A stretch of DNA of 42,951 nt from a virus. Both the position numbers and the translations under genes were made by a program. Under the pieces are notes generated by a model that was given only the letters and a program-made list of their open reading frames with translations, ran no database searches and was not told the DNA's origin. The number at the start of each line of letters is the position of its first letter. The first letter of the stretch is position 1. Positions 1-8,327 of this stretch are shown piece after piece. The stretch is from positions 1 to 42,951 of IMG/VR virus record IMGVR_UViG_3300032299_000677; one strand, given 5' to 3'.

Positions 1-270
1 AATGGCTCCGCCACTGCCAACACATTTAGCAATTCGATAATTTACATTACAAACTACGCAGGAAATACGGCTAAGTCGATTTCCGTAGATACTGTCACCG
101 AGCAAAATACTACAGCTGCTCTCCAAGCTATTACCGCAGGACTTTGGAATGACAGTGCTGCCATTACTAGCTTGAACATTGTGCCTGCTGCCAACAGCTT
201 TGCGGCGGGCTGTATCATCTCTCTGTACAAAATTACTAAAGGCTCTGACGGAATCGTAACAACAAGCTAA
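1..270 (+). CDS. Tail/adhesin-like protein, C-terminal fragment (cut by window edge)
   Basis: An open frame runs from the first base to a TAA at 268-270, giving 89 residues with no start codon in the window. The C-terminal half reads AGLWNDSAAITSLNIVPA, then a stretch ending ISLYKITKGSDGIVTTS. It aligns with the end of the protein at 42424-42948, which ends AGLWSNIAAITSVGLP and LYGILKGSDGIVTTS, so the two are paralogues. I infer a receptor-facing virion protein because its relatives follow the fibre genes; no biochemical role is known. Joining the window ends would place a stop and then CAA directly before this frame with no start codon, so some sequence is missing or the gene is broken. Confidence 0.75.
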   Translation, partial: NGSATANTFSNSIIYITNYAGNTAKSISVDTVTEQNTTAALQAITAGLWNDSAAITSLNIVPAANSFAAGCIISLYKITKGSDGIVTTS

Positions 271-286
271 CAAGAAAGAAAAGAAA

Positions 287-523
287 ATGACAGAAGTAAT
301 CACCAAGCTAGTAGTGGACTGCTCAACAGGCGAAGCAACAGAAGTACCTCTAACAGCCGAGGAACTAGCACAGCGAGAAACTGACCGCCTAGCTTACGAA
401 GCTCAGGAAGCAGAACGCAAAGTTGCTGAGGCTGATCTGAAGGCGCTAAAGGACAGCGCTAGGGCCAAGCTAGTAGCCGGTGAGCCGCTAACTGAAGCTG
501 AAGCAGCGACTTTAGTAATCTAG
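287..523 (+). CDS. Small acidic helical protein downstream of tail genes
   Basis: This 78-aa protein starts 16 nt after the preceding stop, with an A/G-rich leader (AAGAAAGAAAAGAAA) as ribosome-binding site. After a short N-terminal segment (VITKLVVDCSTGEATEVPLT), residues 23-70 are a charged, Ala/Glu-rich stretch likely to form a coiled coil. Small proteins of this shape often close phage tail-fibre operons, sometimes as fibre chaperones. That role is only an inference from position; I do not recognise a defined family. Confidence 0.7.
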   Translation: MTEVITKLVVDCSTGEATEVPLTAEELAQRETDRLAYEAQEAERKVAEADLKALKDSARAKLVAGEPLTEAEAATLVI

Positions 524-530
524 CGACACG

Positions 531-564
531 CTGGACAAGATCCAGGCTTAGCCTGCTAGGCTAA
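531..564 (+). terminator. Possible weak terminator hairpins after the tail operon
   Basis: Two small inverted repeats follow the 287-523 gene: CTGG/CCAG, and TTAGCC (548-553) with GGCTAA (559-564) around a 5-nt loop. No real T-run follows, so termination is uncertain. The structure could equally be an intercistronic element before the gene at 594. Confidence 0.25.
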
Positions 565-593
565 CCTTCAATAGCTACATGAAGGAGACGATC

Positions 594-815
594 ATGCTAG
601 AAGGACTTACCCCCCCGGTGAGAGAGCCCCTATGCTCTTTTATCATTAATGCCACAAATCAGCTAAGTGACAAGGATATGCGTATCCTGCGAGAAAACCT
701 TGATGATCCCAGATGGAGTCACAAAGGGTTGTCCGTAGCTCTAACCGAGCGTGGCTTCAAGTGTTATGATGATCAGGTACGCCAACACCGAACCGGGAAG
801 TGCCGTTGTGCTTGA
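594..815 (+). CDS. Small HTH-like DNA-binding protein
   Basis: I place the start at ATG 594 because AAGGAG at 582-587 sits 6 nt upstream; an ATG at 579 lies before that site. The 73-aa product has a helical middle (LSDKDMRILRENLDDPRW, then HKGLSVALTERG) and ends CYDDQVRQHRTGKCRCA. That ending looks like a recognition helix followed by a short basic, Cys-containing tail. Small HTH proteins with a similar RxHRxGxC ending are common in actinophages. A DNA-binding role is inferred. The gene overlaps the next gene's preferred GTG start by 8 nt, so the two are probably translationally coupled. Confidence 0.7.
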   Translation: MLEGLTPPVREPLCSFIINATNQLSDKDMRILRENLDDPRWSHKGLSVALTERGFKCYDDQVRQHRTGKCRCA

Positions 816-1776
816 TGACCTGAGACCGAAGCCTAAGTGGGATTTAATTCAGCCCGCTAAGCCGGTATACATAAATAACCCTAAAGAGCCTAAAAAGTCC
901 AAGGGCTTTCACCGCGTAGCTGTTGCCTTGCCAGATCCGCAGATCGGTTATCGCAACCTAGACGGCAATCTACTACCCTTCCATGATGAAGCTGCAATGG
1001 ATGTCGCACTTCAGATTGTTAACTACCTTTACCATAACGATCGAGTTGACAAGGTGATCAACCTTGGGGACTTTCTAGATCTACCTAGCCAAGGACGCTT
1101 TGATCAAGAGGCATCGTTTGCTACAACTACTCAGGATGCATTTGATCGAGGCCACAAGTTCCTTCAAGAGCAGCGGGCAGCTGCTGGCCCTGATGCTGAG
1201 ATTGTTTTGATCGAAGGCAACCATGATCGCCGTATGGAGAAGTTCATTCTTACCAATGCAGCATCTGCATGGGGGCTCAAAAGAGCTAACACTGATGATC
1301 TTCCGGTAATGAGTATTCCTTACCTTTTGAGACTTGATGAGATTGGCGTTAATTACATTGATGCCTACCCTGCTGGCGCTTACTGGATCACGGATACCTT
1401 TAGGGCTATCCATGGCAGCAAAGCTAGATCTAACGGATCAACAGCTGCGGCCTACACAAACGAAACCCCGCACATCTCTACAGTGTTTGGGCATTCTCAC
1501 CGACTAGAGCTTCAGTCCCGCACAGTCTTTGATAGATCCGGACCGATCAAGTCGATTGCAGTTAGCCCAGGATGTCTGTGCCGTGTAGATGGTGCAGTGC
1601 CATCGGTAAACGGGTCAACTAAGATCGATGGGACTAGCGCTACTTACTACGAGAACTGGCAACAGGGCGTAGTGGTACTTACTATTGATGAGAACAATGA
1701 AGTCTTCCCAGAGCTAGTGCCAATCAATCAGGGCGTAGCTTGGTTCAGGGGTCAGAAGTTTAAGGCTAAGAAGTAA
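808..1776 (+). CDS. Calcineurin-like metallophosphoesterase
   Basis: This 322-aa protein carries the full metallophosphoesterase motif series: PDPQIGY (residues 42-48, with Q where His is usual), GDFLD (87-91), EGNHDR (136-141), IHG (201-203) and GHSH (228-231). These supply the residues that bind two metal ions in the calcineurin-like phosphoesterase superfamily. The substrate cannot be predicted; phage relatives include phosphodiesterases and nucleotide phosphatases. I prefer the GTG at 808 (GGGAAG 7 nt upstream, short overlap with the previous gene) over an ATG at 751, which would overlap that gene by 65 nt. It ends base-to-base against the convergent gene at 1777. Confidence 0.9.
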   Translation: MLDDLRPKPKWDLIQPAKPVYINNPKEPKKSKGFHRVAVALPDPQIGYRNLDGNLLPFHDEAAMDVALQIVNYLYHNDRVDKVINLGDFLDLPSQGRFDQEASFATTTQDAFDRGHKFLQEQRAAAGPDAEIVLIEGNHDRRMEKFILTNAASAWGLKRANTDDLPVMSIPYLLRLDEIGVNYIDAYPAGAYWITDTFRAIHGSKARSNGSTAAAYTNETPHISTVFGHSHRLELQSRTVFDRSGPIKSIAVSPGCLCRVDGAVPSVNGSTKIDGTSATYYENWQQGVVVLTIDENNEVFPELVPINQGVAWFRGQKFKAKK

Positions 1777-2394
1777 CTACTTAGTAGCATCTTCTACACG
1801 ACGCTTCTCAGCTTCCAGCAACTCTTGTGTTGTTGCCTTTGTAACGTCATTGTGCGCCTCGTACGGCCCTTCTGGCACAAATGGCAAGGTCTGGTCAGGG
1901 CGCTCGCCATAGTAGGGGTCATTGACGCCGTGCCAAGTATTGTGGCAGAACGAGCAGATCCTGTGAACGTTGCCAGGAGCGTTATTCATTGTGTTCTTGT
2001 CTGGTCCATGGTGCCTATCTGTAGCAGCTCTGCCAATACAACCAATGATCGGAACTACTCCACCGCCAGCAAACTTGAGATTAGCCCACTCACAGATCAT
2101 TCCTGTAGTTATGGGGTACATTTCTGCAGCACGCTTACGGCCAGTAGATACTGGGTCCTTGTAGCTACCAATGTCTTTTGTGCCACCATAGCCATCTTCA
2201 ATGTAACCTGTATCGGCTAAGGAAGCTGGGCCTGAAAGGGCAAGTGACCCAGCCTCCTTAACCTCTCCGGTAGGAGAGAAGACTAACCCGCCACCACAGC
2301 AGCAGGCTCCATCAAAGTCCTCTTCCCAAGCTTTCTCACACTCATTACAAAATCCAGATCTGCAAAGGTAGCAGTACTCATCGCCAGTACTCAT
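1777..2394 (-). CDS. HNH-type zinc-binding protein, putative endonuclease
   Basis: The 205-aa product starts at ATG 2394 with GAAAGAAG 6-7 nt upstream; a TTG at 2415 is less likely. The N-terminus is Cys-rich (C8, C11, C16, C19, then C31-C33). The C-terminal half contains DRHH (126-129), N142, and a block with C147, C150, H151 and H155. The order His-Asn-His with a CxxC zinc pair is typical of HNH nucleases of the McrA/GIY-adjacent kind. Cleavage activity and target are inferred. It overlaps the primase-helicase end by 17 nt and is the last gene of the long minus-strand operon. HNH proteins beside replication genes may be homing or packaging-related; position does not decide. Confidence 0.7.
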   Translation of the reverse strand: MSTGDEYCYLCRSGFCNECEKAWEEDFDGACCCGGGLVFSPTGEVKEAGSLALSGPASLADTGYIEDGYGGTKDIGSYKDPVSTGRKRAAEMYPITTGMICEWANLKFAGGGVVPIIGCIGRAATDRHHGPDKNTMNNAPGNVHRICSFCHNTWHGVNDPYYGERPDQTLPFVPEGPYEAHNDVTKATTQELLEAEKRRVEDATK

Positions 2395-4864
2395 CACGAT
2401 CTTCTTTCTCGACAATAGATTCAGTTGTCATAGCCAAGTTGACCAATTCAACTCCAGTAAACATTCTAATGCCAGCTGCATCAGTCTCACCCACATTTAG
2501 GCGCGAACGGATCTCACGTGCGATTGCATTCTGGGTAATGAACTTCTCACCGTTGTCAATACACCAGTCACGGTAAGCGTTGAAGACCGAGGTCTTAGTT
2601 GCAGTGCCAGTTGCAGCAAGAATCAAGCGCTCATCAATAAACTTGGCGATGTGATCTTCTTCATGGCGATAGGTCAGAGTTGCTAATCTAATCGACTCAG
2701 GCTCGTTGAAGCCTTGGGTAGTTACACGGACAGCGCCATCAACGATCCACTGCAAGATGCCTGCACCTTCTTTGTCAACCATTAGCTGAGCGAAGTTCTC
2801 GCGACGCTTTTCGCTAGGGATGGTGATGTTGAAGTCAATCTTGCGGAGCCTCCTCCAGAAACCATCACCACCAGACTTTACAGCTGGTAGGTGGTTAACG
2901 GCTAAGAATAGGGTATGCGTGGGCTTGAAGTCAAAGAAGTTCTGATTCATAAAGCGGGCAGACAAAGTATCGCCACCAGTTAGCATCTTGACTCGCGACT
3001 CATTAAATTTTCCATCCGGACGAGTCTCAGAGGCCATGGCAAAACGAACGCCACGCAACCGGGCGATTTCTGTTGGGTGGGTGGTGTTGCTAGCGTCAAG
3101 CAAGAAGTTCTCAGGCATTGTCGCAGCGTAATCTCCAAGGATTCCACCAACTACGTCTAGGAGTGTTGACTTACCGTTTGCTCCCGAACCGACAAGCACT
3201 GGTAGCACATGGAACCGCGAGTCCCCGAATAGAGAGGCCCCAAGCAGTTCTTGCAGATACGCAATTCTTTCAGGGTCTTGGAGTACATCTTTGAGGAAGT
3301 TATCCCAGATAGGAGTGTCAACTTTATTTGGAGATACTGTCGTCTGACGCGTGACCAGATCAACTCTACGATCTGCTTCACGTATCTCACCCGTCTGTAA
3401 ATTAACAATCCCCTTTGGTGTACATAGATCATTTGGTTGGGAGTCCATTTCAAGTGCTTGTACTTGAACTTCTGGATCTGTTCCGGCGATGGTGATTGCA
3501 TTTACGATCCTGTCCTTGTTGACAGATGCCTGCGCCCATTTAACTTGGTCATCGTTTGCAGGTGTCTGTACGATAAATTCTGCAGCATCAATAGCTGCTT
3601 GGTATAGTGCTTTTTCTTTGTCCTGAACAAATCTTCCGCCATCCCAACGGAACCAACCAAGATCTGGTACAAACTTATAGTGGCCTTGGTTGAAGTAAAC
3701 TAAACGGCGAGCATTTGCCGAGTCAGTGCGTCCATAGGTGCCGTAGCTAGCCCTGTAGATCTCGACAAGCTGATCGAAGTCGAAATCCTGATTAGCTGAA
3801 GGCTCGCCAAGGACGCTGGTTGGGTCGCCTAAGAAAAAATCTGAGTGCTTGTGTCTGCGTAGTTCTTGCTCAAGCTTGTCAGAGGTAAATGTTTCAACTT
3901 TTGCTACTGCCCACTTGTTAGCACCTTGGATCTCACCCTGATGCATCTCACGCTGAGGGGCAAGCGTCAAGAAATACTTAAATCTTTCTGACACTAAGCC
4001 AAACAGTTCCTCAAAAGTTTCCTGCGTGATACAGCCGTTGCGGTACGATGCGTTAATCAACACCAACTGCTGCAATAGCCAGCCGTGCCTTGACTTAGGT
4101 GCGCCGTTAGTTGGTCTAACCCCAGCAAATAGTGATGGGGTAAATTGGCAGTCATGGGCCGCAAACTCCCATTCGTTAGCCCCTGAGATCAGTTCGTACT
4201 CAGCTGGCATTGATGCGTCTCCGCTGATGCCGTGAGCTATTAACACGTCATTGACTTCATCAATTGTAATTGGACGCCAGTTGTCATGCAGTACCGTCAT
4301 CACTGGTACTGGGTTCTCTGCATCCTTGAAGTTGCGAGAGCCAGGTGCGCGGAAGATTCTTGGTAGGTCAAATACGCTATCAAGTTGAATGTCCTGTGAT
4401 GCAGCTAGGAACTTGCAGAATGCTCCCCAACGATTCAATACGCCGGTTGCAAGACCGTTGTCCATGTGATCATCTTCGATCGCCCAGTAAGGCTGAATGC
4501 CGTGGCCTGAGTAAACGGTTGCAGTTGGTCCAACACCAATCACTTCTGTAATTAGCTGAACAAACTCGCGTGCAGCCTGAACTGATCCAGCTCCGGCATC
4601 TTTGTAGTCAATGTCAATGTAAACAGCAGCGAGCTTATCAATGTCTCTGGCCATCGCTCGACCGTTGACTGATGATGGGTTGATCTCAAACCATACGTTG
4701 TTGTCAAGCGCGTCAAGCGCTGAGATAACTGAGTCGGCAAGATCAACCTTAATTGTCTTGGCCATAAACTTTTGCTTGGATGACTGGTACGCGATAGTCA
4801 CGTTGTCGTCCGGAGATCTGCCTAGTCTTTCGAGAAGGTCTTTAAATTGGGATGATGAGTCCAC
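2378..4864 (-). CDS. Primase-helicase (AEP-like primase plus SF3/D5 helicase)
   Basis: This 828-aa replication protein starts at GTG 4864, with AAAGGA about 5 nt upstream. The N-terminal part looks like an archaeo-eukaryotic primase/prim-pol domain: YIDIDYKD (82-89, metal-binding acidic pair), SGHGIQPYW (119-127) and PRIFRAPGSRN (168-178). A D5_N-type linker spans about 380-500. The superfamily 3 helicase follows: Walker A GSGANGKST (559-567), Walker B region RFAMASE (607-613), motif C TLFLAVNHLP (651-660). A likely winged-helix tail covers about 730-815. It should unwind and prime at the phage origin as a ring. No DNA polymerase gene is in the window, so elongation probably relies on a host enzyme. 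Confidence 0.92.
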   Translation of the reverse strand: MDSSSQFKDLLERLGRSPDDNVTIAYQSSKQKFMAKTIKVDLADSVISALDALDNNVWFEINPSSVNGRAMARDIDKLAAVYIDIDYKDAGAGSVQAAREFVQLITEVIGVGPTATVYSGHGIQPYWAIEDDHMDNGLATGVLNRWGAFCKFLAASQDIQLDSVFDLPRIFRAPGSRNFKDAENPVPVMTVLHDNWRPITIDEVNDVLIAHGISGDASMPAEYELISGANEWEFAAHDCQFTPSLFAGVRPTNGAPKSRHGWLLQQLVLINASYRNGCITQETFEELFGLVSERFKYFLTLAPQREMHQGEIQGANKWAVAKVETFTSDKLEQELRRHKHSDFFLGDPTSVLGEPSANQDFDFDQLVEIYRASYGTYGRTDSANARRLVYFNQGHYKFVPDLGWFRWDGGRFVQDKEKALYQAAIDAAEFIVQTPANDDQVKWAQASVNKDRIVNAITIAGTDPEVQVQALEMDSQPNDLCTPKGIVNLQTGEIREADRRVDLVTRQTTVSPNKVDTPIWDNFLKDVLQDPERIAYLQELLGASLFGDSRFHVLPVLVGSGANGKSTLLDVVGGILGDYAATMPENFLLDASNTTHPTEIARLRGVRFAMASETRPDGKFNESRVKMLTGGDTLSARFMNQNFFDFKPTHTLFLAVNHLPAVKSGGDGFWRRLRKIDFNITIPSEKRRENFAQLMVDKEGAGILQWIVDGAVRVTTQGFNEPESIRLATLTYRHEEDHIAKFIDERLILAATGTATKTSVFNAYRDWCIDNGEKFITQNAIAREIRSRLNVGETDAAGIRMFTGVELVNLAMTTESIVEKEDRDEYWR

Positions 4865-4893
4865 GATGTCCTTTCAGAATTTGATGGAGAAGC

Positions 4894-4929
4894 GCGGGTG
4901 CCCAGAAAGAGGAGGAACTGGACACCCGC
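4894..4929 (-). promoter_or_regulatory. Stem-loop between SSB-like gene and primase-helicase
   Basis: GCGGGTG-C-CCAG (4894-4905) and CTGG-A-CACCCGC (4918-4929) form a 12-bp stem with one C/A mismatch and a 12-nt purine-rich loop on the plus-strand reading. It lies in the 95-nt gap between the genes at 4960-5586 and 2378-4864, both read on the minus strand. There is no T-run after it on that strand, so it is more likely an attenuator, processing site or mRNA-stability element than a simple terminator. Confidence 0.5.
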
Positions 4930-4959
4930 TAGTATCTTGACGTCTAGAGAGAGAGGGGA

Positions 4960-5586
4960 CTAGAAGGTCAAGACGTTTTGTACTGCAGCGACGGGAACGC
5001 CAAGGTTCTCAGCGATCTCGTCTGCAGTGAAACCGTTAGACTGTAGCGTTGCAGCAACCTTGGTTTGCTTCGAGTCTAATGATTTAACTTTACCATTGCT
5101 TACTGGTGTTGCACCAGAGGCAAGAAGTGCGTCAACTGCTGAGTTTGACTTAGCAGGTGATAGCTCAATGCCGTATAGCTTTACGTCATTGTAGCGAGGG
5201 TTCTTTGCAGGCTTGGTGCCAACCAGAGTGATCTTGAAGTTTGATCCGATCTCTAGCTTGGTCATGCCCTTACGCTTTAGTTCTTCTTTCGCAGCTGTGA
5301 GCTTCTGGCCAAATAGGAATACCCTACGCTCGCCAGTGTCTTCATCATCTGTTGCGTCTTTGTAATCGGTGTCAAGTGTGACTTCAATCTGTAGCTTAGG
5401 CTTGCCGTCATCCCAAAACTCTAGCTTGGTTGGGTCGTCGTAGTTGCGTACCTGTACTGTACGAAGGCCATTGATGGTTCCTTCGTAAGAGTCTCCAACA
5501 TTAAAATCCTTAAAGGATAGTGACTTGGATCCACCGCCGGCTAGTAAGTCGTCAACGGTTGGTAGTATCTCATTCGTTTCATTCAT
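4960..5586 (-). CDS. Single-stranded DNA-binding-like protein with C-terminal HTH-like segment
   Basis: The 208-aa protein has a core (about residues 22-145) of alternating strands: DSYEGTINGLRTVQVRN, LQIEVTLDTDY, RRVFLFGQ, FKITLVGTKPAKN and VKLYGIELS. This pattern resembles OB-fold ssDNA-binding proteins encoded beside phage recombination nucleases. The C-terminus (about 180-208: GFTADEIAENLGVP, VQNVLTF) looks like a small helix-turn-helix rather than the acidic tail typical of bacterial SSB. It starts at ATG 5586 with AAGGAAA upstream and lies between the nuclease and primase genes. I infer ssDNA binding for replication and recombination; the family is not certain. Confidence 0.65.
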   Translation of the reverse strand: MNETNEILPTVDDLLAGGGSKSLSFKDFNVGDSYEGTINGLRTVQVRNYDDPTKLEFWDDGKPKLQIEVTLDTDYKDATDDEDTGERRVFLFGQKLTAAKEELKRKGMTKLEIGSNFKITLVGTKPAKNPRYNDVKLYGIELSPAKSNSAVDALLASGATPVSNGKVKSLDSKQTKVAATLQSNGFTADEIAENLGVPVAAVQNVLTF

Positions 5587-5612
5587 TATAGTTTCCTTAG
5601 TTTTTTAGTTTG

Positions 5613-6344
5613 TCAGATCAACGACGAGATGTCATTGTCTGTTTGTTCATAGCGTCGGCAACTAAAGCAGAAACCTGCCTTCGGTGCTCTTTCTATGACT
5701 TGCTCCCAACCCGCTAGCTCAGCCGCATCAATCATTGATTCGAGCTGTGCCAGTGACTCAAGGGCAAGAGCTTGGTTGTAGCGCAATAGAACTACTTGCG
5801 CTTCTTCTAGTTTTCCTTCGCGAGGTAAGAATGTCAGGGACACGTGAGTGACTTCATAACCCTTCTTTACCCATCCATAGCCGTATAGCATTGCTTGGAC
5901 TCGGTACTGATCTTTGATCTTACCGCGAGCCGCATCTGCTAGGGCTGTCTTGCCAACAACCTTCCAATCGTTTACAACTCCTGTTGATGCATACATGTCG
6001 CATGAGCCGGAGAGCTCAAGGTCTTTGTAGCTGTGTACGTGTAAACGATTCTCAAGTAAGTAGTCAAGTGGCCAGCGCTCTTTAAAACCGTGCTCAAGTG
6101 CATCGTGCACTGCAGTGCCGATAAAGGGATACCATGCGCCATCAGGATTACGAGGTGTCATTGCAAGCTTGCGAGCGATACACTTCTTGCAGTCCATGCC
6201 AACTTCGCTGATACCGATCTGGATTTGCTTAGATCTCTCAGAAATAAATAGTTCTGGGATTCTTCTCATCCATTTGTGCGCAGTCTCAATTGCTTTTGCA
6301 TCGGTACTGTCTTCAACACTGTCAATCAGTTTTATTGTCGCCAA
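5613..6344 (-). CDS. RecB/Cas4-like PD-(D/E)XK exonuclease
   Basis: This 243-aa protein shows the nuclease core: GTAVHDALE with H80, D116 in GSCD, the D-x-K pair D126/K128 (NDWKVVGK), and QAMLY (Q150, Y154). These match motifs I, II, III and QxxxY of the RecB/AddB/Cas4 branch. Two Cys pairs, C52/C55 and C226/C229, bracket the fold and could hold an iron-sulfur cluster or zinc; Cas4/AddB clusters usually use a 1+3 arrangement. Expected activity is resection of double-stranded DNA ends for recombination. The start is TTG 6344, with an AGGAGA-type site 8 nt upstream, and it overlaps the helicase gene by 23 nt. Confidence 0.85.
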   Translation of the reverse strand: MATIKLIDSVEDSTDAKAIETAHKWMRRIPELFISERSKQIQIGISEVGMDCKKCIARKLAMTPRNPDGAWYPFIGTAVHDALEHGFKERWPLDYLLENRLHVHSYKDLELSGSCDMYASTGVVNDWKVVGKTALADAARGKIKDQYRVQAMLYGYGWVKKGYEVTHVSLTFLPREGKLEEAQVVLLRYNQALALESLAQLESMIDAAELAGWEQVIERAPKAGFCFSCRRYEQTDNDISSLI

Positions 6345-7836
6345 GTGGGGTCTCCTCTAGTCTGCCAGTCAAGTGCTGGACTACTTTACGACTGAAGTCT
6401 ACCCCTCTAGCTCCATCGAGCAAGGATCGGGTAGTTAGTCGGCGTGTCGTTGATACCTCAGCGATGGCTGTGTCGATCGTGGCCCGAGATAGCAGGTGCC
6501 AAATCGAAACCTTATGCATGTTTGATGCACGGTGCACTCGGTCCTCGATCTGTTCTAGCTTGTCAGGGTCGTACGGTAGGTCAATCATTATCAAATCATC
6601 AGCCGTGTCAAGTGTTATACCAACACCCATCGATCCAGATAGCAATACAACTCTGAGTGGGTCGTTCGGGTCTTGAAACCTTCGCTGTACATTCTCCCGT
6701 TGTGTCGCGCTGAGATCACCGGTTAGTAATTCGGCGTGCACACCATGCTCAGCTAACTTGCGCTGAAACCATTTCAATGTCTTGACGTACTGTGATGCAA
6801 GCACGACCTTGCCGTTGAGCCCTAAGTCCTCCATGTAGCCACGCTCAGCCATCCATTCCAATAACCAATCGAGCTTGCTTGATTCTTCTCCAGCGTAGGT
6901 TGCAAGCTGTCGAGCAATCGTTGAGAATACCAACAGTGATGTTGGTGATTCATCATTCATAGCTTCGGCCTGTGCCTTTCTGTACGCTTCCCGATGTGCT
7001 TTAGTAAGTGGTAGTTCAATAAAGTGGTACGACTTCGGCGGTAGCTCTGGTAGTACTTCTTCTTTGGTGCGCCTAATCATTAGATCTTTGTCAAGCTGTG
7101 CCCAATCGTAAGGTCGCTTGAGAGTGCCTATCTTCTTCACCGTACGCGTGCGCGAGATCTTCTGGTCATAGACGTTGAACTTCTCTTCAATCCATTTCCA
7201 ATGCGAGCTAGGCAAGTGCGATGGTGCCATAAACTTCATCGTGCCATAGCGGTACTCGAGCTTGCCCCTGTCAGGCGTGCCCGAGATCGCTATCTTGAAT
7301 GCAGTTGCGTTGTCATGCACTTTTAGTTTGCTAAGCCCGCGCCAAAAGTTTGTAATTACATTTGGCTTGACTATTGGCAACACTAAGTGAGACTCATCAA
7401 TCGCAATTGCACTCCAATAAGGATCTTGCAGTGCAGGGATCTTTGCGCCCTTCTTAGTGTGTGCCAGTGCGTCATGGTTAGCTACTACGATTATCGGTTG
7501 GGTACCCTCGTCTTCGAGTGCCAAACTTAGTGTCGCCTGTTTCTTTGCGCTGGAACCACTCGATAAATCGATAACTCTCACTGTCGGGTACCGAGGCATA
7601 ACGAACCGTTCTATCGTGTCGATCCATGCCGTCCTTGCGTTCACGACTGGCGTTAGTATAAGCATCGCGTGTGAGTCGTTCGGGTTGTAGAGATCCGCCA
7701 GCTCGAAAGATGCTAGCACTTCTAATGTCTTCCCAAGCCCCGGCTGATCCGCTAGTAGTATCTTGCGTTGCTTTTCTATCCGTTGCGACGCCTCGCGTTG
7801 ATAGGGGTACAGTATTTCCTGATAAATCGATTCCAA
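6322..7836 (-). CDS. SNF2-like SF2 DNA helicase/translocase
   Basis: The 504-aa protein has both RecA lobes of an SF2 ATPase. Lobe 1 has Walker A DQPGLGKT (30-37), the DESH box (147-150) and SGTP motif III. Lobe 2 has KVVLASQY, LLTGDLSATQR, LLSGSMGVGITLDTAD and motif VI QIEDRVHRAS (429-438). Length and order fit small SNF2-family helicases found in phages, which may remodel or anneal DNA during replication and recombination. I choose TTG 7836 (GGAGAG upstream) because an in-frame TAG lies just upstream at about 7870. It is coupled to the nuclease gene downstream. The upstream reading frame runs into it (see 7478-8032). Confidence 0.9.
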   Translation of the reverse strand: MESIYQEILYPYQREASQRIEKQRKILLADQPGLGKTLEVLASFELADLYNPNDSHAMLILTPVVNARTAWIDTIERFVMPRYPTVRVIDLSSGSSAKKQATLSLALEDEGTQPIIVVANHDALAHTKKGAKIPALQDPYWSAIAIDESHLVLPIVKPNVITNFWRGLSKLKVHDNATAFKIAISGTPDRGKLEYRYGTMKFMAPSHLPSSHWKWIEEKFNVYDQKISRTRTVKKIGTLKRPYDWAQLDKDLMIRRTKEEVLPELPPKSYHFIELPLTKAHREAYRKAQAEAMNDESPTSLLVFSTIARQLATYAGEESSKLDWLLEWMAERGYMEDLGLNGKVVLASQYVKTLKWFQRKLAEHGVHAELLTGDLSATQRENVQRRFQDPNDPLRVVLLSGSMGVGITLDTADDLIMIDLPYDPDKLEQIEDRVHRASNMHKVSIWHLLSRATIDTAIAEVSTTRRLTTRSLLDGARGVDFSRKVVQHLTGRLEETPLGDNKTD

Positions 7837-8032
7837 AGTCTCTCTCCAATTTTGATCGATACGAATCTGCTATGTCTTTTGATAGGTATGTCAGTGTCTC
7901 AATGTATTTGTCATGTGTCATCTCTCCGGTCCGAGCCGTCTCAAAAAAATCAAGCGCGTCTAGTAATCCAAAGATCCAAGCATCATGTTCTTTGCCGTCG
8001 GTATCTAAGTATCTCGGTTCTAAGTTAGGCAT
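7478..8032 (-). CDS. Unknown protein overlapping the helicase start
   Basis: The frame encodes 184 aa, but only the first ~65 residues (to about SYRSKLERDFG) lie outside the SNF2-like helicase gene. The last ~119 codons run inside it in another frame and have the Arg/Ser/Thr-rich make-up of a shadow. The N-terminal part is a plausible folded helical domain (WIFGLLDALDFFETAR, KYIETLTYLSKDIADSY). The gene starts at ATG 8032 and overlaps the whiB stop by 8 nt, like its neighbours. Three readings are possible: real overprinting, a +1 frameshift fusing it to the helicase, or a sequencing indel that removed its stop. No function is recognised. Confidence 0.55.
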   Translation of the reverse strand: MPNLEPRYLDTDGKEHDAWIFGLLDALDFFETARTGEMTHDKYIETLTYLSKDIADSYRSKLERDFGIDLSGNTVPLSTRGVATDRKATQDTTSGSAGAWEDIRSASIFRAGGSLQPERLTRDAYTNASRERKDGMDRHDRTVRYASVPDSESYRFIEWFQRKETGDTKFGTRRRGYPTDNRSS

Positions 8033-8327
8033 TTTTACTCCAAATCATTTTGCGGTCGTTCGGGCTCATGCCACCCCAGATACCATCTTCTTCTCGGTGT
8101 CTGATTGCGTAGGTGGCACACATGTTTAGTACTGGGCAACTCTTGCACGCTTTTTTTGCCATCTTGGCATCCATTGCAGCAGTGCCGGTCCCTCCCTCAG
8201 GGAAGAATAGGTCCGGCGCTTGTCGGCAGGGGATCTGTCCAGCAAGATCGTCAATTGCGTCGTTTAGTTGAAACCATTCGCGCATCTGTTGATTTCTGCT
8301 GAAATACTTAGTTTTCTGTACTCCCAT
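8025..8327 (-). CDS. whiB: WhiB-family transcription factor
   Basis: The 100-aa protein has the four cluster-ligand cysteines C34, C61, C64 and C70 (CxxCxxxxxC block KACKSCPVLNMC), then the family signature GIWGG (82-86), and a basic C-terminal end. WhiB-like proteins hold a 4Fe-4S cluster, bind the primary sigma factor and change promoter choice; they occur only in Actinobacteria and their phages. It therefore identifies the host lineage and may redirect host or phage transcription. I choose ATG 8327 because AGAGGA sits 5 nt upstream; an ATG at 8333 would directly abut that site. It overlaps the Cys-rich gene upstream by 20 nt. Confidence 0.93.
   Translation of the reverse strand: MGVQKTKYFSRNQQMREWFQLNDAIDDLAGQIPCRQAPDLFFPEGGTGTAAMDAKMAKKACKSCPVLNMCATYAIRHREEDGIWGGMSPNDRKMIWSKNA

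Noticed and set aside
751-807. Upstream ATG start for the metallophosphoesterase
   Set aside because: It would overlap the HTH gene by 65 nt with no ribosome-binding site; GTG 808 is better placed.
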